From positions 1 to 64,000 of the forward strand of contig DATAZE010000043.1 in NCBI GenBank assembly GCA_036272195.1: a stretch of 64,000 nt of DNA. Direction: 5' to 3'. Each line of letters opens with the position of its first letter. Within the stretch, counting starts at the first letter, position 1. The stretch is from DASXHY01 sp036272195 (GTDB lineage Bacteria; Verrucomicrobiota; Verrucomicrobiia; Limisphaerales; DASXHY01). The translations under genes were made by a program, and so were the position numbers. The notes under the pieces are model-generated. The model worked only from the letters and a program-made list of their open reading frames with translations, was not told the origin of the DNA and did not search any database. This document shows positions 28,053 through 37,700 of this stretch, in pieces.

Positions 28053-28132
28053 AATTTAATAAGGAAAGCAGGAAGGGAGGAATTGAAATGAATTTCATTC
28101 GGTTCCTTTGTTCCGGCTTTCCTTATTAAATC
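28053..28132. repeat. Near-perfect 80-bp palindrome upstream of rnhC
   Basis: TTTAATAAGGAAAGC (from 28055) is answered by GCTTTCCTTATTAAA (ending 28130). The inner parts (AGGAAGGGAGGAA / TTCCTTTGTTCC, AATGAA / TTTCATT) also pair, so the whole segment can form one hairpin. It contains a TTG at 28108 that opens the rnhC frame and is probably not the real start. Confidence 0.75.
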
Positions 28133-28152
28133 CTCCGGCTAAGTTGCCCGGA

Positions 28153-29121
28153 GTGAAACCGTTGACATCCCATACTTGCAAGCTGACTGATGAGCAGGCA
28201 GCGGCGCTCAAGGCTTTGTTGCAGGAGCGGAATTATAAATTTCGCGAGGTGCCTTACGCGCGGTTCGCGGCGGAGAAGGACAAGCTTAATGTGGTGTTTT
28301 ACGAGAGCGGCAAGCTGGTGTTGCAAGGCAAGGGCACGCAGGAATTTATTGAATTTGTGTTGGAGCCGGAAATTTTGAAGGAGGCGAAGCTTGGTTATGA
28401 AGCGGTGTTGAATCCGGAATTGCTCGCGCCGCGGTTGGGCGTGGATGAAAGCGGCAAGGGCGATTTTTTTGGGCCGCTGTGTGTCGCGGGCGTTTACGTG
28501 AATGGCACGATGATCGAGAAATGGAAGGAGGCGGGCATTCGCGATTCAAAAAATATTGGGAGCGATAAAAAGATCAAGGAACTGGCGGAATTGATTCGCG
28601 AGACTCCGGGATGCGTCAGTACGGTCGTGCCGATTGGCAATGAGGCTTATAATAGGCTTTACCTGAAAATGCGGAGCGTGAATACGCTGCTGGCGTGGGG
28701 GCCCGCGCGGGTGATTGAGAATTTGATGGGCCAGCGGCATCGCATGAATCCGCTGCCGGTGCGGGCGATCAGCGACCAGTTTGCTTCGAGCAAGGATACG
28801 GTGGCGAAGGCTTTGATGTCGATGGGGCGGGAAATTGAATTGGTGCAGAAGCATCGTGCAGAAGAGGATATGGCGGTGGCGGCGGCTTCAATTCTGGCGC
28901 GGCACGAGTTTGTGTCGCGATTGGATGGGCTGGGAAAGCAATTTGGGATGGAATTACCGCGTGGGGCCTCGGCGGCAGTGGATGCGGCGGCGAAGGAATT
29001 TCTGGCTAAACATGGTGTAGAAAACCTGCCAAAAGTGGCTAAAATGCACTTCCGAACGGCGTTGCGGGCGCAGGGTTTGCCGGAGCCGCCGAAGGTGGAA
29101 TGGCGGCGACGGAGTTCTTGA
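28153..29121 (+). CDS. rnhC: Ribonuclease HIII
   Basis: Predicted 322-residue ribonuclease cleaving RNA in RNA-DNA hybrids. The catalytic domain begins LGVDESGKGDFFGPLCVAG, the DES/G motif that distinguishes HIII from HII. It is preceded by an N-terminal TBP-like DNA-binding domain (about 1-85), as in the Bacillus enzyme. The frame opens at TTG 28108 inside a palindrome; I chose GTG 28153 (VKPLTSHTCKLT), which gives the usual length. Other motifs include IRDSKNIGSDKKI and the AAASILARHEF segment. Confidence 0.9.
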   Translation: MKPLTSHTCKLTDEQAAALKALLQERNYKFREVPYARFAAEKDKLNVVFYESGKLVLQGKGTQEFIEFVLEPEILKEAKLGYEAVLNPELLAPRLGVDESGKGDFFGPLCVAGVYVNGTMIEKWKEAGIRDSKNIGSDKKIKELAELIRETPGCVSTVVPIGNEAYNRLYLKMRSVNTLLAWGPARVIENLMGQRHRMNPLPVRAISDQFASSKDTVAKALMSMGREIELVQKHRAEEDMAVAAASILARHEFVSRLDGLGKQFGMELPRGASAAVDAAAKEFLAKHGVENLPKVAKMHFRTALRAQGLPEPPKVEWRRRSS

Positions 29122-29130
29122 AGTTTATTC

Positions 29131-29250
29131 AACCGCAGATGGACGCAGATTAACGCAGATGATAAGAGAGAAGTGCATCGTAAAGTGCAAAAAACCTCGG
29201 AAATAAAGGAGTTTTTATCTGCGTACATCTGCGTACATCTGCGGTGTTAA
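29131..29250. repeat. Palindromic element with tandem-unit arms (CGCAGAT type)
   Basis: The left arm (29131-29160) has three units of roughly CGCAGAT (AACCGCAGATGGACGCAGAT...). The right arm (29218-29250) is the inverted set ATCTGCGTACATCTGCG...GTTAA. About 57 bases lie between. It directly follows rnhC. The gap to 29467 also holds the promoter of the tRNA-Thr/tuf unit. Confidence 0.75.
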
Positions 29251-29312
29251 CAGCATAATTTCGGTCTGGAGCGATGGGGTGTAAAATAGTTGGAAATTAT
29301 TTTTAAAACCCG

Positions 29313-29341
29313 TTGACAGGTACGGATTTGTTCCTTATTTT
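29313..29341 (+). promoter_or_regulatory. Promoter of the tRNA-Thr-tuf unit
   Basis: A perfect -35 TTGACA at 29313-29318 is followed by a 17-base spacer and TATTTT at 29336-29341. Transcription would start near 29348, about 120 bases before tRNA-Thr. The AT-rich upstream stretch (29281-29312) fits a strong promoter. Confidence 0.55.
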
Positions 29342-29467
29342 CCACAAGTCCGTTTGGGCCGTAAATAACGAAAAAAACGTCAGCCCTTAGCTTTTTTGAA
29401 GGAAAAGGCAGGGGCGATGGTTTTTTGTCGTTTGCAGATATCAGGATTAAGTTTGGGATTTGACTAT

Positions 29468-29543
29468 GCCCATGTAGCTCAGTTGGTAGAGCACATCCTT
29501 GGTAAGGATGAGGTCATCAGTTCGATCCTGATCATGGGCTCCA
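29468..29543 (+). tRNA. tRNA-Thr (anticodon GGU)
   Basis: A 76-base cloverleaf with encoded CCA. The acceptor stem is GCCCATG/CATGGGC, the anticodon stem CATCC/GGATG, and the loop TTGGTAA gives anticodon GGU reading ACC/ACU. It sits immediately upstream of tuf, the same arrangement as thrT-tufB in E. coli, and is probably cotranscribed and processed from the tuf message. Confidence 0.95.
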
Positions 29544-29614
29544 TTTAAGATAAGAGACGCAAAGAAGTAAAAACGAAGTCGTAATAAACAGACAAACTCA
29601 ACCAGGAGATAGCA

Positions 29615-30805
29615 ATGGCAAAAGAGCAATTTCAACGTAATAAACCGCACGTCAACATCGGCACCATCGGCCACATTGACCATGGCAAATCCACCCTGAC
29701 CGCAGCGCTGGTTGAAGTCCAGTCGAAGAAAGGTCTCGCGACCCCCATTTCCTACGCCGACATTACCAAAGGCGGCACGGTCCGTGACGAGACCAAGACG
29801 GTGACCATCGCCGTTTCGCACGTGGAATACCAGAGCGACAAGCGCCATTATGCGCACGTCGATTGCCCTGGCCACGCGGATTACGTCAAGAACATGATTA
29901 CCGGCGCAGCCCAGATGGACGGCGCCATTCTCGTGGTGGACGCATCGGAAGGCCCGATGCCCCAGACCCGCGAACACATCCTGCTCGCCCGCCAGGTCGG
30001 CGTGCCGGCGATTGTGGTGTTCCTGAACAAGGTCGACCTCGTGGACGACAAGGAACTGCTCGACCTCGTCGAGATGGAAGTCCGCGATTTGTTGAGCAAG
30101 TATCAATTTCCGGGTGACAAGACCCCGATCGTTCGTGGCAGCGCCAAAAAAGCGCTCGCGCACGAGCCCGAAGGCGAAAAGGCCATCCAGGAATTGCTGG
30201 ACGCGGTGGACGCGTTTGTCCCGCTCCCGGCTCGCGAAATCGACAAGCCATTCCTGATGTGCGTGGAAGACGTGTTCACGATTGAAGGCCGCGGCACTGT
30301 GGTGACCGGTCGTGTCGAACGCGGTGTTCTCAAGCGCATGGAAGAAATTGAAATCGTCGGCTTGAAAGACACCAAGAAGACGACGGCGACGGACATTGAA
30401 ATGTTCCGCAAGTTGCTCGACTCGGCCAACGCCGGCGACAACGTGGGCGTACTGCTCCGCGGCACGACCAAGGATCAGGTGGAGCGCGGCATGGTGCTTG
30501 CCAAGCCGGGTTCGATTACGCCGCACACGAAATTCAAAGCGGAAGTGTACGTCTTGTCGAAGGAAGAAGGCGGCCGTCACACGCCGTTCTTTACGAATTA
30601 TCGGCCGCAATTTTACTTCCGCACCTCGGACGTGACTGGGACGCTGACTTTGCCCACTGGCGTGGAAATGGTGATGCCGGGTGACAACGTTTCTGTCGAG
30701 ATTGAAATGCAGAAGCCGGTCGCCATGGAAAAAGGCCTGCGATTCGCGATTCGCGAAGGTGGCCGGACGATCGGTGCCGGTCGCGTGACGGATATCATCG
30801 CTTAA
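29615..30805 (+). CDS. tuf: Elongation factor Tu
   Basis: A 396-residue GTPase delivering aminoacyl-tRNA to the ribosome. G motifs: GHIDHGKST (P-loop), the DCPGHADY switch II, NKVD and GSAKKAL. Length and sequence are typical of bacterial EF-Tu. AACCAGGAGATAGCA precedes the ATG and provides a good ribosome binding site. It lies between tRNA-Thr and tRNA-Trp and is followed by a strong intrinsic terminator. Confidence 0.98.
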   Translation: MAKEQFQRNKPHVNIGTIGHIDHGKSTLTAALVEVQSKKGLATPISYADITKGGTVRDETKTVTIAVSHVEYQSDKRHYAHVDCPGHADYVKNMITGAAQMDGAILVVDASEGPMPQTREHILLARQVGVPAIVVFLNKVDLVDDKELLDLVEMEVRDLLSKYQFPGDKTPIVRGSAKKALAHEPEGEKAIQELLDAVDAFVPLPAREIDKPFLMCVEDVFTIEGRGTVVTGRVERGVLKRMEEIEIVGLKDTKKTTATDIEMFRKLLDSANAGDNVGVLLRGTTKDQVERGMVLAKPGSITPHTKFKAEVYVLSKEEGGRHTPFFTNYRPQFYFRTSDVTGTLTLPTGVEMVMPGDNVSVEIEMQKPVAMEKGLRFAIREGGRTIGAGRVTDIIA

Positions 30806-30823
30806 TTGAGCGGAAAGATTCAT

Positions 30824-30859
30824 GGAGTGCGGGGATTAAGAGTCCCCGGCTCCTTTTTT
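30824..30859 (+). terminator. Intrinsic terminator after tuf
   Basis: A GC-rich hairpin (GGAG..GGGGA stem, TTAAGAG loop, TCCCC..CTCC) is followed by six T residues at 30854-30859. It ends the tuf transcript before tRNA-Trp. Confidence 0.85.
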
Positions 30860-30891
30860 GTCGGCAGCAGAAATGCCGGCCAACGGTGGTT

Positions 30892-30967
30892 ACGGCGTTA
30901 GCTCAATTGGTAGAGTAGCGGTCTCCAAAACCGTTGGTTGTAGGTTCAAGTCCTACACGCCGTGCCA
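30892..30967 (+). tRNA. tRNA-Trp (anticodon CCA)
   Basis: A 76-base cloverleaf with encoded CCA. The acceptor stem is ACGGCGT/ACGCCGT, and the anticodon arm GCGGT-CTCCAAA-ACCGT gives CCA. The position between tuf and secE is the classical bacterial arrangement. Confidence 0.95.
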
Positions 30968-30969
30968 AA

Positions 30970-31072
<103 letters not shown>

Positions 31073-31080
31073 CACCTCGC

Positions 31081-31170
31081 GGAGAGGTGGCAGAGTGGTC
31101 TATTGCGGCGGTCTTGAAAACCGCTTCAGGCGAAAGCCTGACGGGGGTTCGAATCCCTCCCTCTCCGCCA
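31081..31170 (+). tRNA. tRNA-Ser (anticodon UGA)
   Basis: A 90-base cloverleaf with a long variable arm and encoded CCA. The acceptor stem is GGAGAGG/CCTCTCC, and the anticodon arm GCGGT-CTTGAAA-ACCGC gives UGA, reading UCA. Its place between tRNA-Trp and secE is not part of the common bacterial cluster order. Confidence 0.95.
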
Positions 31171-31256
31171 GTCTTCGCCCGGAGCGGAGCGCGGGCGGAC
31201 CGCATTGAGTAGAAAAATATCGAGCTGCGGCTCGGCAGGCCAGTTGAAGCAATTTT

Positions 31257-31517
31257 GTGAAGAACAACCTGACGGCAATCATAATCTGGGTCGTGATCAT
31301 CGGGGCATCTTTCGCCTATGCATGGTGGAAGGGCTATCTGGTCCGGCTTTCGAATTACGTGGCACAGACGCGCGAGGAATTGCGCAAATGTACCTGGCCG
31401 ACCTGGGATGAATTGAAAGGCTCGACGGTGCTGGTCTCGGTCGCGATCGCGTTGCTGGGCCTGTTCACCTACGGCATTGACACCGTTTTTTATTATTTGG
31501 TGCGTCTGATTTCCTAA
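31257..31517 (+). CDS. secE: Protein translocase subunit SecE
   Basis: An 86-residue essential component of the SecYEG channel, which spans the inner membrane. It starts at GTG 31257 (MKNNLTAIIIW). An extra N-terminal membrane segment (about 5-24) precedes the conserved amphipathic region SNYVAQTREELRKCTWPTWDEL and the C-terminal transmembrane helix (58-82). It is followed by nusG with an 18-base gap, the canonical order. Confidence 0.93.
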   Translation: MKNNLTAIIIWVVIIGASFAYAWWKGYLVRLSNYVAQTREELRKCTWPTWDELKGSTVLVSVAIALLGLFTYGIDTVFYYLVRLIS

Positions 31518-31535
31518 CGCGCCGTCGAAATTATC

Positions 31536-32084
31536 ATGCGAAGCCAGTGGTTTGTCATTCATACGCTTTCGGGCCAGGAGCAAAAGGTCAAAGAGAGCAT
31601 CGAGAAGCGCATCAAGACCGATGAAATGGGCGACTTCATTAAGGAAGTCCTGGTGCCCATGGAAAAGGTCGTGGAAGTGCGCAACCAGAAGAAAACGGTT
31701 TCGACCCGCAAGCTGTGGCCGGGCTACGTGTTCGTGGACATGGTGCTGCTCGATGAGGACAAGCGCATTATTGAGGGGCCGTGGTATTTCATCAAGGAAA
31801 CGCAGGGTGTGATTGGATTTGTGGGCGGTGAGCCGCCGGTGCCGACGCCCGCGGAAGAAGTTGAGTCGATTAAGGCGCAGATTTCGGCATCGGAAGAAAC
31901 CGAGAAGCCGAAGGTTGCGTTTGCGGTTGGCGAGACGGTGAAGATTAATAACGGGCCGTTCCTGAATTTCAGCGGAGTGATTGAGGAAATTGAGCCGGAA
32001 CGTGGTAAGCTGAAAGTTACCGTGAACATTTTCGGGAGAAATACGCCGGTGGAATTGGAATACTGGCAGGTGGAGAAGGCGTAG
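31536..32084 (+). CDS. nusG: Transcription termination/antitermination factor NusG
   Basis: A 182-residue protein with N-terminal NGN domain (starting SQWFVIHTLSGQEQKVK, with the LWPGYVFVDM stretch) binding the RNA polymerase clamp, and C-terminal KOW domain (about 128-182, GETVKINNGPFLNFSG). It couples RNA polymerase to ribosomes or Rho. It lies between secE and rplK. Confidence 0.95.
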   Translation: MRSQWFVIHTLSGQEQKVKESIEKRIKTDEMGDFIKEVLVPMEKVVEVRNQKKTVSTRKLWPGYVFVDMVLLDEDKRIIEGPWYFIKETQGVIGFVGGEPPVPTPAEEVESIKAQISASEETEKPKVAFAVGETVKINNGPFLNFSGVIEEIEPERGKLKVTVNIFGRNTPVELEYWQVEKA

Positions 32085-32175
32085 TACGTGGTGCGTATTG
32101 CGGGTTGCGTCAAGACCGGTTCTGACGCGCTCGTGATACTTGACGCAGCACGAAACACGCAACACGAAAAAATTT

Positions 32176-32601
32176 ATGGCAAAGAAAGTTACAGGACAGA
32201 TTAAGTTGCAGATTCCGGCCGGGCAGGCCAATCCGGCCCCGCCCGTTGGTCCCGCGCTCGGTCAGCACGGCGTCAACATCATGGCCTTTTGCAAAGAATT
32301 TAACGCCGTGACGAAAAACGACGCCGGCCTGGTGATTCCCGTGGTCATCACGGTTTACCAGGACAAGTCGTTCACGTTCATCACCAAATCGCCGCCCGCC
32401 TCCGTGCTGCTCAAAAAAGCCGCCGGGATCACGGCTGGCTCGAAGACGCCGAACAAGGAAAAGGTCGGCAAGGTGACGCGCAAGCAGGTGTTGGAGATCG
32501 TCAAGATGAAGGCGAAGGATTTGAACGCGGTGAACGAAGAAGCCGCGTTCCGGGTGATTGCGGGGACGGCCCGCAGCATGGGGATTGACGTAGTCGGTTA
32601 A
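32176..32601 (+). CDS. rplK: Large ribosomal subunit protein uL11 (L11)
   Basis: A 141-residue protein; the open frame extends to 32140 but ATG 32176 (MAKKVTGQIKLQIP) is the conserved start. PPVGPALGQHGVNIM is the hallmark that binds 23S rRNA in the GTPase-associated region. The C-terminal domain carries KVTRKQVLEI. It is followed by rplA and acts with it in the ribosomal stalk. Confidence 0.97.
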   Translation: MAKKVTGQIKLQIPAGQANPAPPVGPALGQHGVNIMAFCKEFNAVTKNDAGLVIPVVITVYQDKSFTFITKSPPASVLLKKAAGITAGSKTPNKEKVGKVTRKQVLEIVKMKAKDLNAVNEEAAFRVIAGTARSMGIDVVG

Positions 32602-32651
32602 CAATAAACCGCGGGAGAGCCTAAAAACTCGCTTGCACCGCACAAAAACAA

Positions 32652-33347
32652 ATGCCTAGCAAACGATTCAAGAAAGCGCTGGAGATGGTGGATAAGAAAA
32701 AATCTTATCCGCTGAAATCCGCCGTTGAAGTATTAGCCAAATTTCCGAAAGCGAAGTTCAACGAGACGGTTGACCTCGCGTTTCGGCTCGGAGTGGACCC
32801 GAAGCAATCGGACCAGATGGTCCGCGGCACGGTTCCGTTGCCCCATGGCAGCGGCAAGACTGTGAAAGTGCTGGTGTTCACCAAACCCGGACCGGCAGCC
32901 GATGCCGCCCGCGCCGCTGGCGCGGAGTTTATCGGGTTTGAAGACATGATCAAGAAGTGCAACGAAGGCTGGACGGATTTCGATGTGGCCATCGCCACGC
33001 CGGAAGCCATGGCCGAAGTGCGGAAGCTGGGCAAGGTCCTCGGACCGCGCGGCCTGATGCCGAACCCGAAGACGGGCACGGTGACTGACGACACGGCGAA
33101 AGCGGTGAAGGAAGTCAAAGCCGGACGCGTCGAATTCAAGATTGATAAAGCCGGCAATGTGCATGTGCCCGTGGGCAAGGCATCGTTTGCGGCCAATCAG
33201 CTTGAAGACAATGCGCGCGCAGTGATTGACGCCGTGGCGAAGGCCCGGCCCAACAGCGTGAAAGGCACCTATATTCATTCCTGCACACTTTCGGCGACGA
33301 TGAGCCCGCCGGTGTCGGTGGACGTGAAGGAATTTGCGACGCAATAA
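32652..33347 (+). CDS. rplA: Large ribosomal subunit protein uL1 (L1)
   Basis: A 231-residue protein of the L1 stalk, which helps release deacylated tRNA. The central motif VLGPRGLMPNPKTGTVT is diagnostic. In many bacteria L1 also represses its own operon by binding mRNA; no clear binding hairpin was identified here. The gap to rplK is 50 bases. Confidence 0.97.
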   Translation: MPSKRFKKALEMVDKKKSYPLKSAVEVLAKFPKAKFNETVDLAFRLGVDPKQSDQMVRGTVPLPHGSGKTVKVLVFTKPGPAADAARAAGAEFIGFEDMIKKCNEGWTDFDVAIATPEAMAEVRKLGKVLGPRGLMPNPKTGTVTDDTAKAVKEVKAGRVEFKIDKAGNVHVPVGKASFAANQLEDNARAVIDAVAKARPNSVKGTYIHSCTLSATMSPPVSVDVKEFATQ

Positions 33348-33382
33348 GTGACCTATTTAACCATTTAACGAATCACAAATTT

Positions 33383-33892
33383 ATGCGTCCGGAAAAACAA
33401 AATTTAACGAAGGAATATATCACGCGGTTAAACGCCTCGCCGTTTTTCATCGTGGTGGAATACAAGGGCCTTAAGGTTGGCCACATGACCGAGTTGCGCA
33501 AACGCCTGGGCAAAGCAGGCGCGGAAATGCACGTGGTCAAGAACTCGATCTTCCGCATCGCCGCCAAGGAATCCGGCGTGGCTGATATGAACGGTTCGCT
33601 CACCGGTCAGATGGCGGTGGTGACCGGTCAGAAGGACATTTCGACGGCTGCGAAAGTGGTGAAGACGTTCAGTTCTGAATTCGATAAATTAAAGATCAAA
33701 TTCGGTTATTTGAACAATTCGCGCCTGGGAGACACCGACATTGTGGCGTTGGCAGATTTGCCGTCGATCGAAGTATTGAGGGCCAAATTCCTGGGGCTTT
33801 TGAACGCTCCGACGACCAAACTGGTCACATTATTGAACACGCCAGCCAGCCAATTGGCCCGAGTCCTCCAGGCAAAAGTGGAAAAAGGCTAA
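33383..33892 (+). CDS. rplJ: Large ribosomal subunit protein uL10 (L10)
   Basis: A 169-residue stalk base protein. The N-terminal part (KEYITRLNASPFFIVVEYKGL) binds 23S rRNA, and the C-terminal helix is the docking site for L7/L12 dimers. Only 35 bases separate it from rplA; no obvious L10 leader is visible. Confidence 0.95.
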   Translation: MRPEKQNLTKEYITRLNASPFFIVVEYKGLKVGHMTELRKRLGKAGAEMHVVKNSIFRIAAKESGVADMNGSLTGQMAVVTGQKDISTAAKVVKTFSSEFDKLKIKFGYLNNSRLGDTDIVALADLPSIEVLRAKFLGLLNAPTTKLVTLLNTPASQLARVLQAKVEKG

Positions 33893-34023
33893 AAGTAGTT
33901 TATACTTTCCTTCCCGCTTTTGCCGGCGGGGAGGGATACAAACAAAACAACAACGTAAATCGTCGGTTCGCAGGCAGTGACTGAAATTGCCCGGGCCCGG
34001 GCGACGACGAGACGAAAGGTAAC

Positions 34024-34416
34024 ATGGCATTAGACAAAGCAAACATCGTAGAACAACTGAGCAATGCAACGGTCATCGAAATCGCTGACCTGGTGAAAGA
34101 ACTGGAATCGAAGTGGGGCGTTTCAGCCGCCGCGCCTGTGGCGGTTGCCGCTGCTGGTGGTCCCGCCGCTGGCGGAGCTGCTCCGGCTGCTGCCGCGAAG
34201 GACACGTTTGACGTGATTCTTGCTTCGGCCCCGGCTGACAAAAAGATTGCGGTCATCAAGGCCGTTCGTGAAGTCAAAGCGGGCCTCGGTTTGGCGGAAG
34301 CCAAAGCCCTGGTCGAAGGTGCTCCCAAGCCGGTGCTCGAGGGTGCCAACAAAGCTGATTCCGACGCTGCGAAGAAGAAGCTGGAAGAAGCTGGCGCCAA
34401 AGTTGAAGTCAAGTAA
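34024..34416 (+). CDS. rplL: Large ribosomal subunit protein bL12 (L7/L12)
   Basis: A 130-residue flexible stalk protein. The N-terminal dimerisation domain is followed by an Ala/Gly/Pro-rich hinge (about 36-60) and the C-terminal domain with KAVREVKAGLGLAEAKALV, which contacts translation factors. The 131-base gap after rplJ may hold processing sites. It is followed by a hairpin that may attenuate transcription into rpoB. Confidence 0.97.
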   Translation: MALDKANIVEQLSNATVIEIADLVKELESKWGVSAAAPVAVAAAGGPAAGGAAPAAAAKDTFDVILASAPADKKIAVIKAVREVKAGLGLAEAKALVEGAPKPVLEGANKADSDAAKKKLEEAGAKVEVK

Positions 34417-34430
34417 TTGGCCCATGATTT

Positions 34431-34465
34431 GGGGTGGTCCCGTTTTGGCGGGACCGCCCCGTTTC
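34431..34465 (+). terminator. Attenuator-like hairpin after rplL
   Basis: GGGGTGGTCCCG and CGGGACCGCCCC form a strong stem around TTTTGG, followed by GTTTCG rather than a full T-run. Partial termination between rplL and rpoB is common in other bacteria and would lower rpoBC expression relative to the ribosomal proteins. The rest of the 317-base gap contains only a minor AAATCACC/GGTGATTT hairpin at 34566-34584 and no recognised promoter. Confidence 0.55.
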
Positions 34466-34733
34466 GCCTGAAAGGCGGAGTCGGCAAGCGGGGCCGGCCG
34501 GACGACGCAGAGCGGCGTTCCGAAAAAACGAGAGAATTTTTTAGATTAGCAGAGAAAACACATCGAAATCACCTCGGGTGATTTGAGTTTTGGCAAGTTC
34601 GCTGCAAAAGGCGGCGTTCTTGCCTCGTGTCGTTTAGTAGAAAATTAGAAATCGTCGCCGTTTTCGTTGTTCTCGAATTCGAAAGAATCAGGGAACGAAG
34701 GACAAGGGTGACGACGAGAAAGAAAAGGTAAAC

Positions 34734-37700
34734 ATGCCATCGCGAGCAATAGCAGAACGAGTTAACTTCGGTAAAATTAAAGAAATCATCGCCCCGCCGA
34801 ACCTCATCGAATTGCAGACCAATTCGTATCATGAGTTTCTACAGGCCGAGATTCCGCAGTCCAAGCGCAAGAACCTTGGATTGCAGGCGGTCTTCACCGA
34901 GGTGTTTCCCATCGAGAGCTATGACGGAAAATGCGTGCTTGATTTCCACTCCTACGAAATCGGCGAGCCGAAGCTCGATTGGTTGGAATGCCTGCGCGAG
35001 GGCCTGACCTTTGGCGCGCCGTTGTACGTGACTTTCCTGTTGAAGGAAGAAAAGGGCACGAAAGAGGAAAAAGTTTTCATGGGCGAATTGCCGCTGATGA
35101 CGCCGCAAGGCACGTTTGTCATCAATGGCGCCGAGCGCGTGATCGTGAGCCAGTTGCATCGCTCGCCGGGCCTCGCGTTCGAAGCGACGCAGCATCCCAA
35201 CGGCAAGACGCTGCATTCGTTCCGCATCATCCCGGACCGCGGGTCCTGGTATGAAGCGCAGTTCGATACGAGCGATTTGCTTTACGTTTATCTCGACCGC
35301 AAAAAACGCCGCCGGAAATTTTTGACGACCACTTTCTTCCGCGCATTGAGCTTTCTCGACGCTGAAGCCAGGGGTGACGACAGCAAGAAACGCGATGCCA
35401 CCAAGACCGGCACCGACGAGGAAATTTTGAAGCTTTTCTACGACGTTGAAGAACTCAGCGTGAAAGAAGCCGAGAAGCTCGACGATCTTCCGAACAAGGT
35501 TTTGATCGAAGACGCAACGGACTCCGACAAGGGGCTCGTGGTGGCGCGCGCTTTTGAACCGCTCTCCAAAGCGGTCGTGAAGCAAATCGCCGAGCTCGGC
35601 GTCAACAAGATCAAGGTCGTGGATACCACTGCTGATGAAGGCATCATCATCAAGTGCATGAAGAAGGATCCGGCCAAAAATGAAGAAGAGGCGCTGAAGG
35701 ATATTTATCGCCGTCTTCGCCCTGGGGATCCGCCGACGGCAGCGAACGCCCGCGCGCTCATCAAGCGCTTGTTCTTTGATGCGAAGCGTTATGATTTGGG
35801 CCGTGTTGGCCGTTATAAAATCAACCAGAAGCTTGGCATTAAAGGCGGCGATTCCCGCATTTTGACCAAGGAAGATTTGGTTGCCGCGACGAAGTATTTG
35901 CTCCGCCTGAAAAAGGGCGAGGGTTCGTTGGACGACATTGACCATCTCGGCAGCCGTCGCGTGCGCACGGTGGGCGAATTGCTCGCCAACCAATGCCGCG
36001 TGGGCCTGGCCCGCACTGAACGCCTCGTGAAAGAGCGCATGACGCTGTTTGATCAGGGCGTTGAGGCGATGTCGCCGCAGAAGCTCATCAATCCGAAGGC
36101 GCTCTCGGCGGTCATCCGTGACTTCTTTGGACGCAGCCAGTTGTCGCAGTTCATGGACCAGATCAACCCGCTCGCCGAATTGACCCACAAGCGCCGCTTG
36201 TCGGCCCTCGGGCCTGGCGGTTTGTCCCGCGACCGCGCGGGCTTCGAAGTCCGTGACGTGCATCCGTCGCATTACGGCCGCATTTGCCCGGTGGAAACGC
36301 CTGAAGGACCGAATATCGGTTTGATCGCGTCACTGGCGACCTTTGCGCGCATCAACGATTTCGGCTTTCTCGAAACGCCGTATCGCAAGGTTGAAAGCGG
36401 CCGGGTGACTGAAAAAATTGATTACCTGACGGCCGACCGTGAAGAAGCCCATACCATCGCCCAGGCGAATACACCGGTGGACGACAAGGGCAAATTCACC
36501 CAGGACCGCATTCTTTGCCGCAGTCGCGGTGGGGATTTCGTGGACTTGGAACCGGCGCGTGTGGATTACATGGATGTTTCGCCGAAGCAACTCGTTTCGG
36601 TGGCGGCATCCTTGATTCCGTTCCTCGAACACGACGATGCGAACCGCGCATTGATGGGTTCGAACATGCAACGCCAGGCTGTGCCGCTGCTCGTGACGGA
36701 ATCGCCGTTTGTGGCGACCGGTCTCGAAGACCGTGTGGCTCGCGATTCGCGCGCTGTCATTGTTGCGGAAGAAGCGGGCAAGGTGGCTTCCGTGACCGGC
36801 AGCCAGATTATCATTACTGAGAACGGCCAATTGCCGGACACCAAGAAGAAGATCAAGCATGATCCCGAAAAGGGCGTGTGGGTCTATCAGGTCCGCAAAT
36901 TCATGCGCTCGAATGCAGCCACGTGCATCAATCAAAAGATTCTGGTGCACAAAGGCGAGCACGTGAAGAAGGGCCAGATCATTGCGGACGGTCCCTGCAC
37001 GCAAGGCGGAGAGCTCGCGCTCGGCCGCAATGTGCTGGTCGCGTTCATGCCGTGGAACGGCTACAACTTCGAGGACGCCATCCTCATCAGCGAACGCATC
37101 GTGAAAGACGACGTGTTCACCTCGATTCACATCGATGAATTCGAAGTGGCCGCGCGCGACACGAAGCTCGGGCCGGAAGAAATTACGCGCGACATCCCGA
37201 ACCTCGGCGATGAAGCGTTGAAGAACCTCGGGCCGGACGGCGTTATTCGCGTCGGCGCGGAAGTGAAGCCGGGCGATATTCTCGTCGGCAAAATCACTCC
37301 GAAATCCGAAACCGAGCTCGCGCCGGAAGAACGTTTGCTGCGCGCCATCTTCGGTGAAAAAGCCGCGGACGTGAAGGACACTTCACTCAAGGTTCCGTCG
37401 GGAACTTACGGAATTGTCATGGACGTGAAGGTTTCTTCCAAGAAGGAATCCGACCGCGAACGCACGGTGACTTCTGAAGAGAAGAAACAGGCGAAGCAGG
37501 TCGAGGACGAATACCGGAAGAAAACCGATGAACTGCGCGACCAGTTGACGGAAGCGTTGAGCAATATTTTGCTCGGCGAAAAAATTCCGCTCGACGTGGT
37601 GAACAGCGAGACCGGCGAAATCATTATCCCGGCAAACCGCAAGATCACGAAGACGTTGCTGCGCAAGCTCGCGACGGTCTATGACCGCATCGAAATCGAC

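Noticed and set aside
29447..30823. Minus-strand frame of 458 codons over tRNA-Thr and tuf
   Set aside because: It is antisense to tuf and includes the tRNA; no protein features.
33348..33382. L10 leader or other riboswitch before rplJ
   Set aside because: The gap is only 35 bases, too short for a structured leader.
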